Shown piece after piece: positions 40,646 through 51,353 of a stretch of 64,000 nucleotides of DNA. The DNA is taken from the NCBI RefSeq assembly GCF_021404305.1, contig NZ_JABFTX010000003.1, positions 434,001-498,000 on the forward strand, read 5' to 3'. How positions within the stretch are numbered: position 1 is the stretch's first letter; the number at the start of each line of letters is the position of its first letter. This stretch comes from Billgrantia ethanolica. GTDB taxonomy: Bacteria > Pseudomonadota > Gammaproteobacteria > Pseudomonadales > Halomonadaceae. The position numbers were made by a program, and so were the translations under genes. A model generated the notes under the pieces. That model ran no database searches and was not told the DNA's origin. It was given only the letters and a program-made list of their open reading frames with translations.

Positions 40646-41350
40646 ATGCCGATTCTGCTGGCCCTCGATGCCTCCTCCAGTGCCTGCTCCGTTGCCCTGT
40701 CGATCCAGCGTGGCGCCGACGAGCCGAGGCTGGTGTCCCGCTTTGCCATGACCCCCCGCGAGCATACCCGCCGGCTGCTGCCGATGGTCGACGAGGTGCT
40801 GGCCGAAGCGGACGTGTCGCCTGCCGAGCTGGACGCCGTGGCCTATGGGCGCGGCCCGGGCTCCTTCACCGGCTTGCGTATCGCTGCCGGTGCAGCTCAG
40901 GGGCTGGCCTACGGCCTGGCGTGCCCCTTGCTGGGCGTCTCCACCCTCGAAGCGCTGGCGCTGGCGGCGCATCGCCGACACGGCGTCGAGTGTGTCGCCA
41001 CTGCGCTGGATGCGCGCATGGGCGAGATCTATGTCGCCGCCTGGTGCTGTCGGGACGGCAACGTCGAAGCGCTGCTGGAGGAGGCGGTGATTTCACCGCA
41101 GCGGCTGCTGCTGCCGGCAGCGGCGGGGCCGGGCGGCTGGTTCGGCATCGGCTCCGGCTGGGCGCTTTGGGACTCGATGCCGGCCGAGGTGCAGACCGCG
41201 GTGAGCCAGCGCGATAGCGACGCCGAGCCGGCCGCGGAAGAGATGGTGCTGCTGGCGGCGCGCCAATATGCCGCCGGCGAGCGTACCGCCCCCCACGAGG
41301 CGCAGCCGATCTATCTGCGCGATCAGGTGGCGTGGCAGAAGGGCGGATGA
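40646..41350 (+). CDS. tsaB: tRNA t6A37 biosynthesis protein TsaB
   Basis: 234 residues from the ATG at 40646 ([18 protein letters not shown], which matches the family start). ATGs at 40622 and 40637 would add eight or three residues, and none has a good ribosome site. ASKHA-fold; TsaB is the scaffold that joins TsaD and TsaE in making threonylcarbamoyl-adenosine. [14 protein letters not shown] is the family signature. The stop overlaps the rsmJ start (ATGA). The product of this pathway is the substrate of TrmO encoded at 31.6 kb. Confidence 0.93.
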   Translation: MPILLALDASSSACSVALSIQRGADEPRLVSRFAMTPREHTRRLLPMVDEVLAEADVSPAELDAVAYGRGPGSFTGLRIAAGAAQGLAYGLACPLLGVSTLEALALAAHRRHGVECVATALDARMGEIYVAAWCCRDGNVEALLEEAVISPQRLLLPAAAGPGGWFGIGSGWALWDSMPAEVQTAVSQRDSDAEPAAEEMVLLAARQYAAGERTAPHEAQPIYLRDQVAWQKGG

Positions 41351-42042
41351 GCGGCGTGGATGGCGCGGCGCTCGTGCTGCGCCATGAGGCGGGCGCGCTG
41401 GTGCTGGCCGGCGATCCGGCGCGTTACGGCAAGCCCCTGCGCATCGATTTCGCCGAGGGGCGTGCGGCCCACCGGCGTCGCTTCGGTGGCGGCCGCGGTC
41501 AGTTGATCGCCCGGGCCTGCGGCCTTGCCGCCGGGGTCACGCCCAGCGTGGTAGACGCCACCGCCGGCCTTGGCCGCGATGCCTTCGTGCTGGCCAGCCT
41601 CGGCGCCGAGGTGCTGCTCGTGGAGCGTGTGGCCCAGATTCACGCGCTGTTGGAGGACGGCCTGGCGCGTGCCGCCAGCGATGCCGATACGGCCGAGATC
41701 GTCGCCCGTATGCGCCTGGCCCATGGCGACGCTACCCGCGAACTCGCGGCGCTGGTAGCCGCCAGCGGTGTCGCGCCTCAGGTGGTTCACCTCGACCCCA
41801 TGTTTCCGCACCGCGAGAAGTCGGCGCTGGTGAAGAAGGAGATGCGGCTGTTTCGCGAACTCGCCGGCGACGACGACGATGCGCCGCGGCTGCTGGAGGC
41901 GGCGTTGGACGTCGCCACCCACCGGGTGGTGGTCAAGCGCCCGCGCAAGGCGCCGCCCATCGCGGGGCCGGCGCCGCAGCACGTCATCGAAGGCAAGACC
42001 AGCCGCTACGACCTCTACGTCCACCGCTCGCTCAAGGGCTGA
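41347..42042 (+). CDS. rsmJ: 16S rRNA (guanine-1516-N2)-methyltransferase RsmJ
   Basis: 231 residues from the ATG at 41347, coupled to tsaB. SAM-dependent Rossmann fold: [22 protein letters not shown] is the SAM site (about 75-95), and the substrate motif is [19 protein letters not shown]. RsmJ (YhiQ) methylates G1516 of 16S rRNA. Convergent with plsB. Confidence 0.93.
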   Translation: MSGVDGAALVLRHEAGALVLAGDPARYGKPLRIDFAEGRAAHRRRFGGGRGQLIARACGLAAGVTPSVVDATAGLGRDAFVLASLGAEVLLVERVAQIHALLEDGLARAASDADTAEIVARMRLAHGDATRELAALVAASGVAPQVVHLDPMFPHREKSALVKKEMRLFRELAGDDDDAPRLLEAALDVATHRVVVKRPRKAPPIAGPAPQHVIEGKTSRYDLYVHRSLKG

Positions 42043-42063
42043 CTCAAGGGCCGACTCGGCACC

Positions 42064-42081
42064 GATCAGTTGTGACTGATC
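42064..42081. terminator. Small hairpin at the plsB stop codon
   Basis: GATCAGT-TGTG-ACTGATC, a 7-bp perfect stem between the convergent rsmJ and plsB ends. It overlaps the last codons of plsB and has no T-run, so function is uncertain. Confidence 0.4.
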
Positions 42082-44504
42082 AGCTGTAGCCGATGCCGCA
42101 GCGCCGGATCGTACAGTTCGCCGCTGCGCTGCGCGGCGCTGCGCAGGCGCTCGTCGAACCACAGCCGCTCCTCTCGCTCCCAGATCCATCCTTCGGCTTC
42201 CAGACTGACGATCAGGCTGGCGAACAGGGTGCGGTCGAAAAACTCCGGCGCATCGCGACCCGACAGCAGCGCCAGGCGCTCGGTCAATTGCTGGCTGCGC
42301 TCGGCCAGGGCGTCTCGGCCCAGGGTGCCGGGAGGCTGGGCCAGTAGAATGGCCAGCAGCAGGTAGCCGCGCTCCAGCGAGGGCTGCATCAGTCGCGCCA
42401 ATAGCCGCAGCTGCTCGCCGGCTTCCAGCGAAGCGGGGCGTTGCCAGCCGTCGCCGGCTGGCTCCAGCAAGCCTTCCCGGCACAGCGCCTCCAGCATCAC
42501 CGGCAGTGCCTCGCTGAGCGCTACCGGGGTGAGGAACAGCTCGCGCGAGAGGATCGGCCAGGGTGGCCCGAGCTGGGCCTCGAGGCTCTCCAGGTCGTGG
42601 CGCGGGGCGTGACGGAAGGCGAAGGCGGTCAGGCCGGCCAGGGCGAAGAGGTGCAGCACGTTGTTGCGATACCACACCAGCAGGTTGGCCTGCTCGGTGG
42701 TTGCGACCAGGATATCGCCCAGCGCATGCGGTCGACGCTCGATCATGCCCAGCGCCACGACCTGATCGATCCATTCGTCGGGCTCGCCTCGGGGCAGGCT
42801 GGCATGCTGCCCACCCCGGCAGTGGTGCTGCAGCGCCGCCAGCAGCGTGAGCTGACGCGACATCAGGCTGGCCTCGATGGCGTGGTGGGGCGTGGCCAGC
42901 AGCACCAGGGCCACCAGATTGACTGGATTGAGCGCTGCCGCGGCGTTGATGCGCCGGGCCAGCTCGTCGCCGAGCCGGGGGACTGCCTGGTTGAGCCAGG
43001 GCGGCTTTGCCTCGACGAGGTCGTCGCGCCATGCCGGCACGGCCTCGTCGAGGAAGGCGCCGAGCGGCAGCGGTTCGCCGACGTTGACCGTGACCTTGCC
43101 GAACGGCTGGCGCAGTTGGCCAATGACCCGCAGCAGGGCCCAGGGGCTCTCCTTGCGCTTCTTGCCGCCGCGCATCTCGCGCTGGTAGCTGGCGTTCTCG
43201 ATGATGCGCTCGTAGCCGATGTAGACCGGAATGAAGGCCAGTCGAGGTGGCGTGGTTCCTGCTGCGCTGCGGAGGTAGGAGCGCAGCGTCATCGACAACA
43301 TGCCGGGTCGTGCCGGGAGCATGCGCCCGCTACGTGAACGGCCGCCTTCGATGAAATACTCCAGCGGGTGGCCGCGCTCCAGCAGGCGGTGCAGGTATTC
43401 ATTGAAGACCGCCGAGTAGAGCGGCTTGTCGCGAAAGCTGCGGCGCATGAAAAAGGCGCCGCCACGGCGCAGCAGCGGGCCGATCAGCAGCATGTTGAGG
43501 TTGCGACCGGCAGCGACATGGGGTGGCATCAGGCCGTCGCGATAGAGCACGTAGGAGAGCAGTAGATAGTCGATGTGGCTGCGGTGGCAGGGCACGTAGA
43601 CCAGCGTATGATCGCCCGCCAGCGCCTTGACCCGGTCGAGGCCGCGGACCTCGACGCCGTCGTACAGGCGGTTCCACAGGCGCCGCAATAAACCATCCAT
43701 GAAGCGCAGCACCGGGTAGGTCATGTTCGAGGCGATCTCGCGGCCATAGCGCAGTGCGCGTCGCTCCAGCCGTTCGGGCGAGCGCTTCTCGCTCATCGCC
43801 AGTTCGCCGATCACTCGGCGCACCTCAGGACTGGCAGCCACGCCCTCGATCAGGGTGCGACGATGCGACAGGTCGGGGCCGAGCACCCGCGTGCGCATGC
43901 GTCGGAAATGGATGCGCAGCAGTCGGGCGCTCTTGCGATTGGCCACCGCCGGGCCGCGCTCGTCGAGCAGATCGCGCAGGTTCAGCGGTGCGCCGAAGTG
44001 CACCTCTACGCTCTTGCCGTTGACCATGACCGACAGCGCCCGGCGCAGCCGACCGGTGAGCTGCCAGCTGTCGGCCGCCAGCAGACGCCAGAAACCGAAA
44101 CGCTTGCCCGGGGCGCGGCCCCAGAACACGCTAACCGGGATCAGCTGAATCTCGGTGTCGGCATGCTCGGCAAGGTATTCCAGCGCCTGACGGAAAGGGG
44201 CCTCGAAGGCGCGGCCGCGCCGCCACAGACGTGGCCTTACGGGCAGGGCCATGCTGGCCGGCAGCTCCAGCCCCGGCAACTGGACCTTGCCCTTGGGCGA
44301 CGGCAGACCGTGGCGCTGGCACAGCACCTCCAGCAGCAGGGCATCAGAGAGTGCTGGGTGAGGCAGTACGTAAAGGGTGGGCCGTGACGGGTCGAGTCCC
44401 AGCTCGCTCGGGTCGGGCTCGATGAGCCGGGTGTCGACCCAGGCCTTGATGATGCCCTTGAGCGGGGCGCGGAGCAGTGTAAGCAGCGAGTCGGCCAGGG
44501 CCAT
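42066..44504 (-). CDS. plsB: Glycerol-3-phosphate 1-O-acyltransferase
   Basis: 812 residues from the ATG at 44504 (GAGG upstream), close to E. coli PlsB (807). First acylation step of phospholipid synthesis at the inner membrane. The catalytic HX4D motif is PCHRSHIDYLLLSY; the further acyltransferase motifs are GGAFFMRRSFR, EYFIEGGRSRSG and IPVYIGYERI. An in-frame extension upstream to 44711 would run through the divergent gene's start and is not used. It diverges from the cardiolipin synthase gene, a second phospholipid enzyme. Confidence 0.95.
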   Translation of the reverse strand: MALADSLLTLLRAPLKGIIKAWVDTRLIEPDPSELGLDPSRPTLYVLPHPALSDALLLEVLCQRHGLPSPKGKVQLPGLELPASMALPVRPRLWRRGRAFEAPFRQALEYLAEHADTEIQLIPVSVFWGRAPGKRFGFWRLLAADSWQLTGRLRRALSVMVNGKSVEVHFGAPLNLRDLLDERGPAVANRKSARLLRIHFRRMRTRVLGPDLSHRRTLIEGVAASPEVRRVIGELAMSEKRSPERLERRALRYGREIASNMTYPVLRFMDGLLRRLWNRLYDGVEVRGLDRVKALAGDHTLVYVPCHRSHIDYLLLSYVLYRDGLMPPHVAAGRNLNMLLIGPLLRRGGAFFMRRSFRDKPLYSAVFNEYLHRLLERGHPLEYFIEGGRSRSGRMLPARPGMLSMTLRSYLRSAAGTTPPRLAFIPVYIGYERIIENASYQREMRGGKKRKESPWALLRVIGQLRQPFGKVTVNVGEPLPLGAFLDEAVPAWRDDLVEAKPPWLNQAVPRLGDELARRINAAAALNPVNLVALVLLATPHHAIEASLMSRQLTLLAALQHHCRGGQHASLPRGEPDEWIDQVVALGMIERRPHALGDILVATTEQANLLVWYRNNVLHLFALAGLTAFAFRHAPRHDLESLEAQLGPPWPILSRELFLTPVALSEALPVMLEALCREGLLEPAGDGWQRPASLEAGEQLRLLARLMQPSLERGYLLLAILLAQPPGTLGRDALAERSQQLTERLALLSGRDAPEFFDRTLFASLIVSLEAEGWIWEREERLWFDERLRSAAQRSGELYDPALRHRLQLISHN

Positions 44505-44628
44505 TCCATTGCCTCGATAGCGTAGCAAGGCCCCAGTATAGCCATGCTTGTCTGCCCCGGTCAGGTGCCGCTTTCCCTGGCGCGACAAACGTGCGTCAAT
44601 CGAGCCAGACAAGGAGAGGGAGGCAGCC

Positions 44629-45750
44629 ATGCACGGCGTATGGCGGGATGGCAATCGGTTCGAGCTGCTGGCGGAGTCATCACGCTTCTTGCCGGCAATG
44701 TTCACTGCCATCGAGGAAGCGCGCCGCTCGATACTGATCGAGCTCTACCTGATGGAGTCGGGGCAGCTGGCCACGGCGCTGATCGAGGCCCTGTGTCGCG
44801 CTGCACAGCGTGGCGTGGCGGTGGCCCTCATGCTCGATGCCTACGGTGCCATGGGGCTATCGGGAGAGGACCGGCGGCGCCTGGAGCAGGCCGGTGTGGC
44901 GCTGCGCCTGTTCAATCCGCTGGGCATGCGCTCGCTGACGCGCAACCTGATGCGAGACCACCGCAAGCTCGTCGTCGTCGATGGCAGAGTGGCTTTCACG
45001 GGGGGCTTCGGCGCGGTCGACGAGTTTCTCGAAGCCTGGTACGAGGTGGCGGTGCGCATCGAAGGTCCTGTGGTGGCCGACTGGGTGCGGCTGTTCTCGC
45101 GGCTCTGGGATTCACCGCTGACACGGGGCACCGGCAAGGCATCCCTGGTGCGCCACCTGACGATCGAGCTGACGCCTCGCGAGGATTATCAGGGCATGCG
45201 CGGGCGGGTGGTATGGGGGCAGGGCTATCGTTACCAGGCCATCCGTCATTCGCTGTATGGCCGGGTGTCCTCGGCACAGCGTCGCATCTGGCTGTGCACG
45301 CCCTATTTCGTGCCCACCTTAAGCCTGCGCATACGCTTGGCGCGGGCCGCCCGCCGCGGCGTCGACGTGCGGCTGCTGCTGCCCGGCCGCGACCACGACC
45401 ACCCCTGGGTGCGCTACGCCGGCCAGCGCTTCTATCGGCGGCTGCTGCGCGCCGGGGTACGCATCTTCGAGTTCCAGCCCATCTTCATCCATGCCAAGTT
45501 CTCATTGGTCGATCAATGGTCGAGCCTTGGCTCGTGCAACTTCGATCACTGGAGTCTGCACTGGAACCTGGAGGCCAATCAGGAGGTGGATGACGTACGT
45601 TTTGCTAGCGAAGTGGCGGCCTTGTTCGAGCGTAACTTCGCCGCCAGCCGGGAGATCACCTACCGGGAGTGGTTGCAGCGTCCGCGCTGGCAGCGTTTCA
45701 AGGAGTGGCTATTCGGCAGCTTCGATGCATGGCTGACGCGGCTGCGGTGA
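44629..45750 (+). CDS. Phospholipase D-family cardiolipin synthase (ClsB-like)
   Basis: 373 residues from the ATG at 44629 with GGGAGG five bases upstream. Two HKD motifs are intact: DHRKLVVVDGRVAFTGG (about residue 110) and FIHAKFSLVDQWSSLGSCN (about 290). There are no N-terminal membrane helices, as in ClsB rather than ClsA. It probably joins phosphatidyl groups to make cardiolipin or phosphatidylglycerol. Divergent from plsB. Confidence 0.87.
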   Translation: MHGVWRDGNRFELLAESSRFLPAMFTAIEEARRSILIELYLMESGQLATALIEALCRAAQRGVAVALMLDAYGAMGLSGEDRRRLEQAGVALRLFNPLGMRSLTRNLMRDHRKLVVVDGRVAFTGGFGAVDEFLEAWYEVAVRIEGPVVADWVRLFSRLWDSPLTRGTGKASLVRHLTIELTPREDYQGMRGRVVWGQGYRYQAIRHSLYGRVSSAQRRIWLCTPYFVPTLSLRIRLARAARRGVDVRLLLPGRDHDHPWVRYAGQRFYRRLLRAGVRIFEFQPIFIHAKFSLVDQWSSLGSCNFDHWSLHWNLEANQEVDDVRFASEVAALFERNFAASREITYREWLQRPRWQRFKEWLFGSFDAWLTRLR

Positions 45751-45777
45751 CGGGCTGCTGCATTTGGCCAGGCGACC

Positions 45778-46440
45778 CTAGCGCTTGCCGCCGGGCTTGC
45801 CCTTGCCGGGGCCGCGGCCGGCGGGCCTCTTCTTGCGCGGCATGGGCTTGGGCGTCTCCGGTGGCACGCGGTAGTGCAGGTAGAGGTCCAGCACCAGGTC
45901 CGGCAGCTGGCCGACCAGCGCCTCCAGTTGCGCGCTGTCTGCTGCCATCTCGGCCATGTCGGGCTCGTCGTCGAACAGTCCCGACAGTGCCATGAACGGC
46001 AGCAGCAGGGTGGCCACGGTCTCCTCTTCCTGCTCGAACCAGGCCGCTTCGTCGAGGAACACGCCCTCCATGAAGCCGGCGCACCAGTCGCCGACGGGCG
46101 TCTCTTCGGGCGGCAGGCCCTCCAGTGACAGATCGAAGGGCAGCTCGGGGAGACCGCCCTGTTCCAGGGTATCGATGGCATTACCGTGCAGCTTTTCCAG
46201 CAGGCCCAGGATCTCGCTGCGCTCCCCAGCATCGGCGAATGCCGGTTCGCCGTGGAACAGCTCGGCCACCCAGGTGGCGGATTCCACCTCGCGAGGCGCC
46301 ACGGCAAGTGCGACGAGAAAGCCATGGGCGGAGATCAGATCCAGCGCATCGGGATCGACGCTCTCGGAATCGAGGAACTCGTCGAGGCGTTCGAGCTCTT
46401 CGTCCTCGAGCAGGGGCTGGGGCAGGGGCGTATCGGACAT
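45778..46440 (-). CDS. UPF0149 (YecA/YgfB) family protein
   Basis: 220 residues from the ATG at 46440 with GAGAGG upstream. The UPF0149 features are LDEFLDSESVDPDALDLISAHGFL (residues about 19-42), VGDWCAGFMEGVFL and LLPFMALSGLFDDE. The C-terminal 30 residues are a basic Gly/Lys/Arg/Pro-rich tail replacing the SEC-C zinc motif of YecA. The function of the family is unknown. Divergent from the SprT-like gene. Confidence 0.85.
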   Translation of the reverse strand: MSDTPLPQPLLEDEELERLDEFLDSESVDPDALDLISAHGFLVALAVAPREVESATWVAELFHGEPAFADAGERSEILGLLEKLHGNAIDTLEQGGLPELPFDLSLEGLPPEETPVGDWCAGFMEGVFLDEAAWFEQEEETVATLLLPFMALSGLFDDEPDMAEMAADSAQLEALVGQLPDLVLDLYLHYRVPPETPKPMPRKKRPAGRGPGKGKPGGKR

Positions 46441-46521
46441 CGGGCCTCTCGCATGGCATCGTGAAGGCGGTGCGGCCAAGGGGGCTGGACACCGCCGTGG
46501 CGGAACGTCATTTTAGCACCC

Positions 46522-47091
46522 ATGAGACGACCCGCGCTTCCCGATCCTTGCCCCGAATGGCTGTCCAGCCTTGACGACGCTGCTCTCCACCGAGCTCTGC
46601 TGGAGCGGGTGGAGGCTGCCTGTCAGCTGTGCCATGACTATCATCCCGGGCTGCCCCGGCCCAAGGTATGGTTCGACCTGCGCGGCAAGTGTGCCGGGCA
46701 GGCGCATTATGGGCGCGGCGGCCTGCGCTTCAACCCGGTGCTCTATCGTGAGAACCGTCATGCCTTTCTGCGCGATGTGGTGCCGCATGAAATGGCCCAT
46801 TGGCTGGTGCGTCACCTGAGCGACGGCCACAAGGCGAGGCCCCATGGACGAGAATGGCGTACCGTGATGGAGCGGCTGTTCGGCCTCGAGGCTAAGGTGA
46901 CCCACACCTTCGATACCGGACGAGCCAGTCCTACGCCTCATCGCTATCGCTGCGGCTGTCAGGTCCACTATTTCACCGCGCGGCGCCACTCGCTGGCGCG
47001 CAAGGGGCGCCGTTATTGCTGCCTTTCTTGTGCTGAGACCTTGGTCTATCAGCCCTTTGTAGAGCATGGAAAAGTTACTACAAACGCATGA
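46522..47091 (+). CDS. SprT-like zinc metalloprotease family protein
   Basis: 189 residues. SprT domain with the zinc motif HEMAH in VVPHEMAHWLVRHL and the third ligand in HGREWRTVM. A C-terminal zinc ribbon (YRCGC..CCLSC) follows, as in E. coli SprT. Eukaryotic relatives (Spartan) digest DNA-protein crosslinks; the bacterial role is not established. Confidence 0.87.
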   Translation: MRRPALPDPCPEWLSSLDDAALHRALLERVEAACQLCHDYHPGLPRPKVWFDLRGKCAGQAHYGRGGLRFNPVLYRENRHAFLRDVVPHEMAHWLVRHLSDGHKARPHGREWRTVMERLFGLEAKVTHTFDTGRASPTPHRYRCGCQVHYFTARRHSLARKGRRYCCLSCAETLVYQPFVEHGKVTTNA

Positions 47092-47242
47092 TTCGTAAAG
47101 AAAAAATCCTGATACCAAGGTCTAAGAGTTAGGCCCGCTTCGAGGGTATATGCTGTTGAGCGAATCTGATGCCGGCGCATTCAATAACAAGGCAGCCGGT
47201 AACATCCACCGAGAGGGTGCATCTCCTGGAAGAGGCTAGCCA

Positions 47243-49192
<1,950 letters not shown>

Positions 49193-49215
49193 TGGCAGCG
49201 CGAATCTGACTACCT

Positions 49216-49239
49216 AGCCGGCCTTCGGGCCGGCTTTTT
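49216..49239. terminator. Terminator between acs and ku
   Basis: AGCCGGCC-TTCG-GGCCGGCT followed by TTTT; UUCG-type tetraloop. It may also end the convergent ku remnant. Confidence 0.92.
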
Positions 49240-49243
49240 CGTT

Positions 49244-50165
49244 TCAGCCGGCGGCGGCGATGGCCTTGGCCAGCTCGGCCTTGCTCATGCGGCTGCGGCC
49301 GGGCAGGTCGAGCTGCTGGGCGCGTTCATAGAGCTCGTCGCGGGAGAGATTTTTCAACTCGGCCGGCTCGGCGCTGCGGCGCTTGCCATTGCCGCGCTGG
49401 CCCGTCGGTCGTTTCTTCGCCTCACTGCGCCTGGCTGCCGGCTTGGCGCGTTTTTCCGGCTTGCGCTTGCCGGCGTCGCTGCGCTCCTGCTGCGCGGGCG
49501 GGCGCCCTTCGGCCAGGCTTTGCTTGAGTACCTGCATCAGGTCGACCACTTCGCCGCCCTGCTCCGGCTCGACGTCGGGGGCATCTTCCTCACCCAGCGC
49601 GATCACATCCTCGCCGCGCGCGAGCTTCTCCTCGGCGCGGGCGACGATGTGCTGGCTCTGCAGGTCCTGAAGCTCCTCGCGCTCGAAATCCTTCTCCGTC
49701 AAGGCCTCGATGGCCTTCTGCATGGCCTTGGCCCGCTGCTTGTCGGGCCGGGTGGTCTCGGGCAGGGCGATATCCTCGGGGGCACGAATCTCCTCGGCGA
49801 AGCGCAGTGTCTCGGCGCGCAGGATGCCTTTCTCGGCGATGATCGCTACCAGGTACTCCTTGCCGCGCATGACGAAGGTGGCAATGCCGGCACGCCCGGT
49901 GGCCTCCATGCTTTCCGCCAGCAGGCGGTAGGCCTTGGTCACGCCCTTGTCGGGGGTCATGAAGTAGGCGCGCTGGAAAAACATCGGGTCGATCTCGTTG
50001 ATGCCGACGAAGCGTTTGAGGTCGATCTCCTGGGATTTTTCCGGGGCCAGCGAATCGAGCTCGCGATCTTCCACCACCACGAACTCGTTCTTTTCCACCT
50101 CGTAGCCGCGGATCAGTTCGTCGTAGTCGAGCACGCGCTCCTCCTTCTCGCAGAAGTAGCGCCGC
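49244..50165 (-). pseudogene. ku: ku gene remnant, 5' part removed by prophage insertion
   Basis: Ku binds DNA ends in two-component bacterial non-homologous end joining with LigD. From about the RRYFCEKEERVLDYDELIRG stretch (50164 downward) the Ku core is intact, through FFQRAYFMTPDKG, and ends in a basic linker and a Rho_N/SAP-like C-terminal domain (SRDELYERAQQLDLPGRSRM). The usual first 40-45 residues (IW-G-ISFGLV and following) are absent: the coding sequence runs into phage terminal sequence at 50166. A TTG at 50200 inside phage DNA could start an N-truncated protein, probably inactive. No ligD is in the window. Confidence 0.8.
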
Positions 50166-50204
50166 TGTAGCGCGCCGCATAAATCGCGACGCCGCGCCAA
50201 ATGG
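50166..50204 (-). other. Right terminus (attR) of the Mu-like prophage
   Basis: Reading inward from 50166 the phage begins TGTAGCGCGCCGCATAAAT, then CGCGACGCCGCGCCAAAT. An ungapped comparison with the Mu right end as I remember it (TGAAGCGGCGCACGAAAAAC...) matches at roughly 18 of 29 positions, and TGT is the usual first triplet of transposable phages. The adjacent host bases 50161-50165 (GCCGC) are the expected 5-bp target duplication; the partner copy is outside the window. Confidence 0.7.
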
Positions 50205-50220
50205 ATTGTGACATCTTCCG

Positions 50221-50250
50221 GGGCCGGTTAAACCCCCTCTTAACCGGCCC
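50221..50250. terminator. 11-bp perfect hairpin between methylase gene and phage end
   Basis: GGGCCGGTTAA-ACCCCCTC-TTAACCGGCCC. It lies 12 bases after the methylase stop and probably ends late transcription before the prophage terminus, although no T-run follows. Confidence 0.6.
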
Positions 50251-50261
50251 GTATCCTGCCC

Positions 50262-51053
50262 TTAAAACAGCCCCGCCGGTTCGGCCTGAACGTCCCAGCT
50301 GAAGATCAGCACTTCCCTGGCCTGTGAGCCTTTCCCACCGCCGACCGTGTAGCGGATATCCGTCGACTCGATGTGGTAGCCAGCGAAGACCCTGCGCACG
50401 TCTGGATGGTCGTTGAGGCTGATGATGGCCTTGCCCTGGATCTGCCCCAGGATGGTGGCCATCTCCTCGTATTGCTCGATGCCGAACTCCACGCCGTAGC
50501 CCTCGGTCTGCCAGTACGGCGGGTCCATGTAGAACAGCGTGTGCGGGCGGTCGTAGCGCCGGATGCACTCCTGCCAGGTCAGGTGCTCGATGTAGGTGCT
50601 GGCCAGCCGCAGGTGGGCCGCTGACAGGGTCTCTTCAAGGCGCAACAGGTTGAGGCCCGGCGGGGTGGTGGTGGCGGTACCGAAGCTCTGGCCTTCGATG
50701 CGCGCACCGAAGGCATTCTGCTGGAGGTAGTAGAACCTGGCAGCGCGCTGGATGTCCGTCAGCGTTTCCGGCCGCGTCATCTTCTGCCACTCGAAGACCT
50801 GGCGGCTGGAGAGCGCCCACTTGAACTGGCGAACGAACTCCTCCAGGTGGTTTTGAATGACCCGGTACAGGTTGACCAGGTCGCCGTTGACGTCGTTGAG
50901 CACTTCCACCTCGGCCGGTACCGGGCGCAGGAAGTACAAGGCGGCGCCACCAGCGAATGGCTCCACGTAGCACTGGTGGTCGGGCATCAGTGGAAAGATC
51001 CGGTCAGCCAGGCGGCGCTTGCCGCCCATCCATGGAATGATTGGTGTAGCCAC
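50262..51053 (-). CDS. Phage D12-class DNA N6-adenine methyltransferase
   Basis: 263 residues with a GTG start at 51053, chosen for AAGGAG seven bases upstream. Dam/DpnM-type motifs in order: PWMGGKRRL, VEPFAGGAALYF (SAM motif I) and the catalytic DPPY in LFYMDPPYWQTEGYG. By family it methylates adenine N6, often in GATC. It takes the place of the Mu mom gene, next to com at the phage right end, so it probably protects phage DNA from host restriction. The target site cannot be read from the sequence. Confidence 0.92.
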   Translation of the reverse strand: MATPIIPWMGGKRRLADRIFPLMPDHQCYVEPFAGGAALYFLRPVPAEVEVLNDVNGDLVNLYRVIQNHLEEFVRQFKWALSSRQVFEWQKMTRPETLTDIQRAARFYYLQQNAFGARIEGQSFGTATTTPPGLNLLRLEETLSAAHLRLASTYIEHLTWQECIRRYDRPHTLFYMDPPYWQTEGYGVEFGIEQYEEMATILGQIQGKAIISLNDHPDVRRVFAGYHIESTDIRYTVGGGKGSQAREVLIFSWDVQAEPAGLF

Positions 51054-51207
51054 GAGTAGGCTCCTTGCTTGGCGTAGTGTCGGAGCTCGTGGCTCTCTGG
51101 GTATTGACCATCCCGCAGCGCGGGCACTTGATCTGGAGGTATCGAACGCCGCCTGCGCTTGCCAGCTTGCGGTTGCAACGGTCGCACCTGATATCTCGTG
51201 TCGTCAT
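51004..51207 (-). CDS. com: Com-like zinc-binding translational regulator
   Basis: 67 residues from the ATG at 51207 with AAGG upstream. It has two Cys pairs, RCDRCNRKL and KCPRCGMVN, as in Mu Com. Com of Mu binds the overlapping mom mRNA and opens its ribosome site. Here com overlaps the methylase start by 50 bases, the same arrangement, so it probably controls the methylase. Confidence 0.87.
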   Translation of the reverse strand: MTTRDIRCDRCNRKLASAGGVRYLQIKCPRCGMVNTQRATSSDTTPSKEPTRGYTNHSMDGRQAPPG

Positions 51208-51353
51208 GTCAAGCCTTATCACGCTTATGCGTTTGGCCTAAACTACGCCCCGCTCGGTACCGGGCGGGGAGCCTTGGCCGGCTTGCAGACTATTCCTGCT
51301 GGTTGGTGGTCATCGCCGGTGTTGCACCACCGGCGGTGGCCGCTCCTCTTTTC
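51208..51353 (-). promoter_or_regulatory. Intergenic region with two hairpins before com
   Basis: Two inverted repeats: CGCCGGTG/CACCGGCG at 51314-51335, and CCCCGCTCGG/CCGGGCGGGG around 51248-51269. They separate the tail operon from com-methylase and may end the former or hold the com promoter, which in Mu is separately controlled. No clear -10/-35 is seen. Confidence 0.5.

Noticed and set aside
41323..43032. Long leftward frame over rsmJ and plsB
   Set aside because: Shadow of two clearly identified genes; Ala/Arg/Pro-rich without motifs.
50113..50235. A frame across the phage end beginning MSQSIWRGVAI, resembling a Ku N-terminus (IW-G-I)
   Set aside because: It is in a different frame from the Ku body, lies in sequence that looks like the phage terminus, and has no SFGLV continuation. 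A small internal deletion in ku is the alternative; the phage-end reading explains more.
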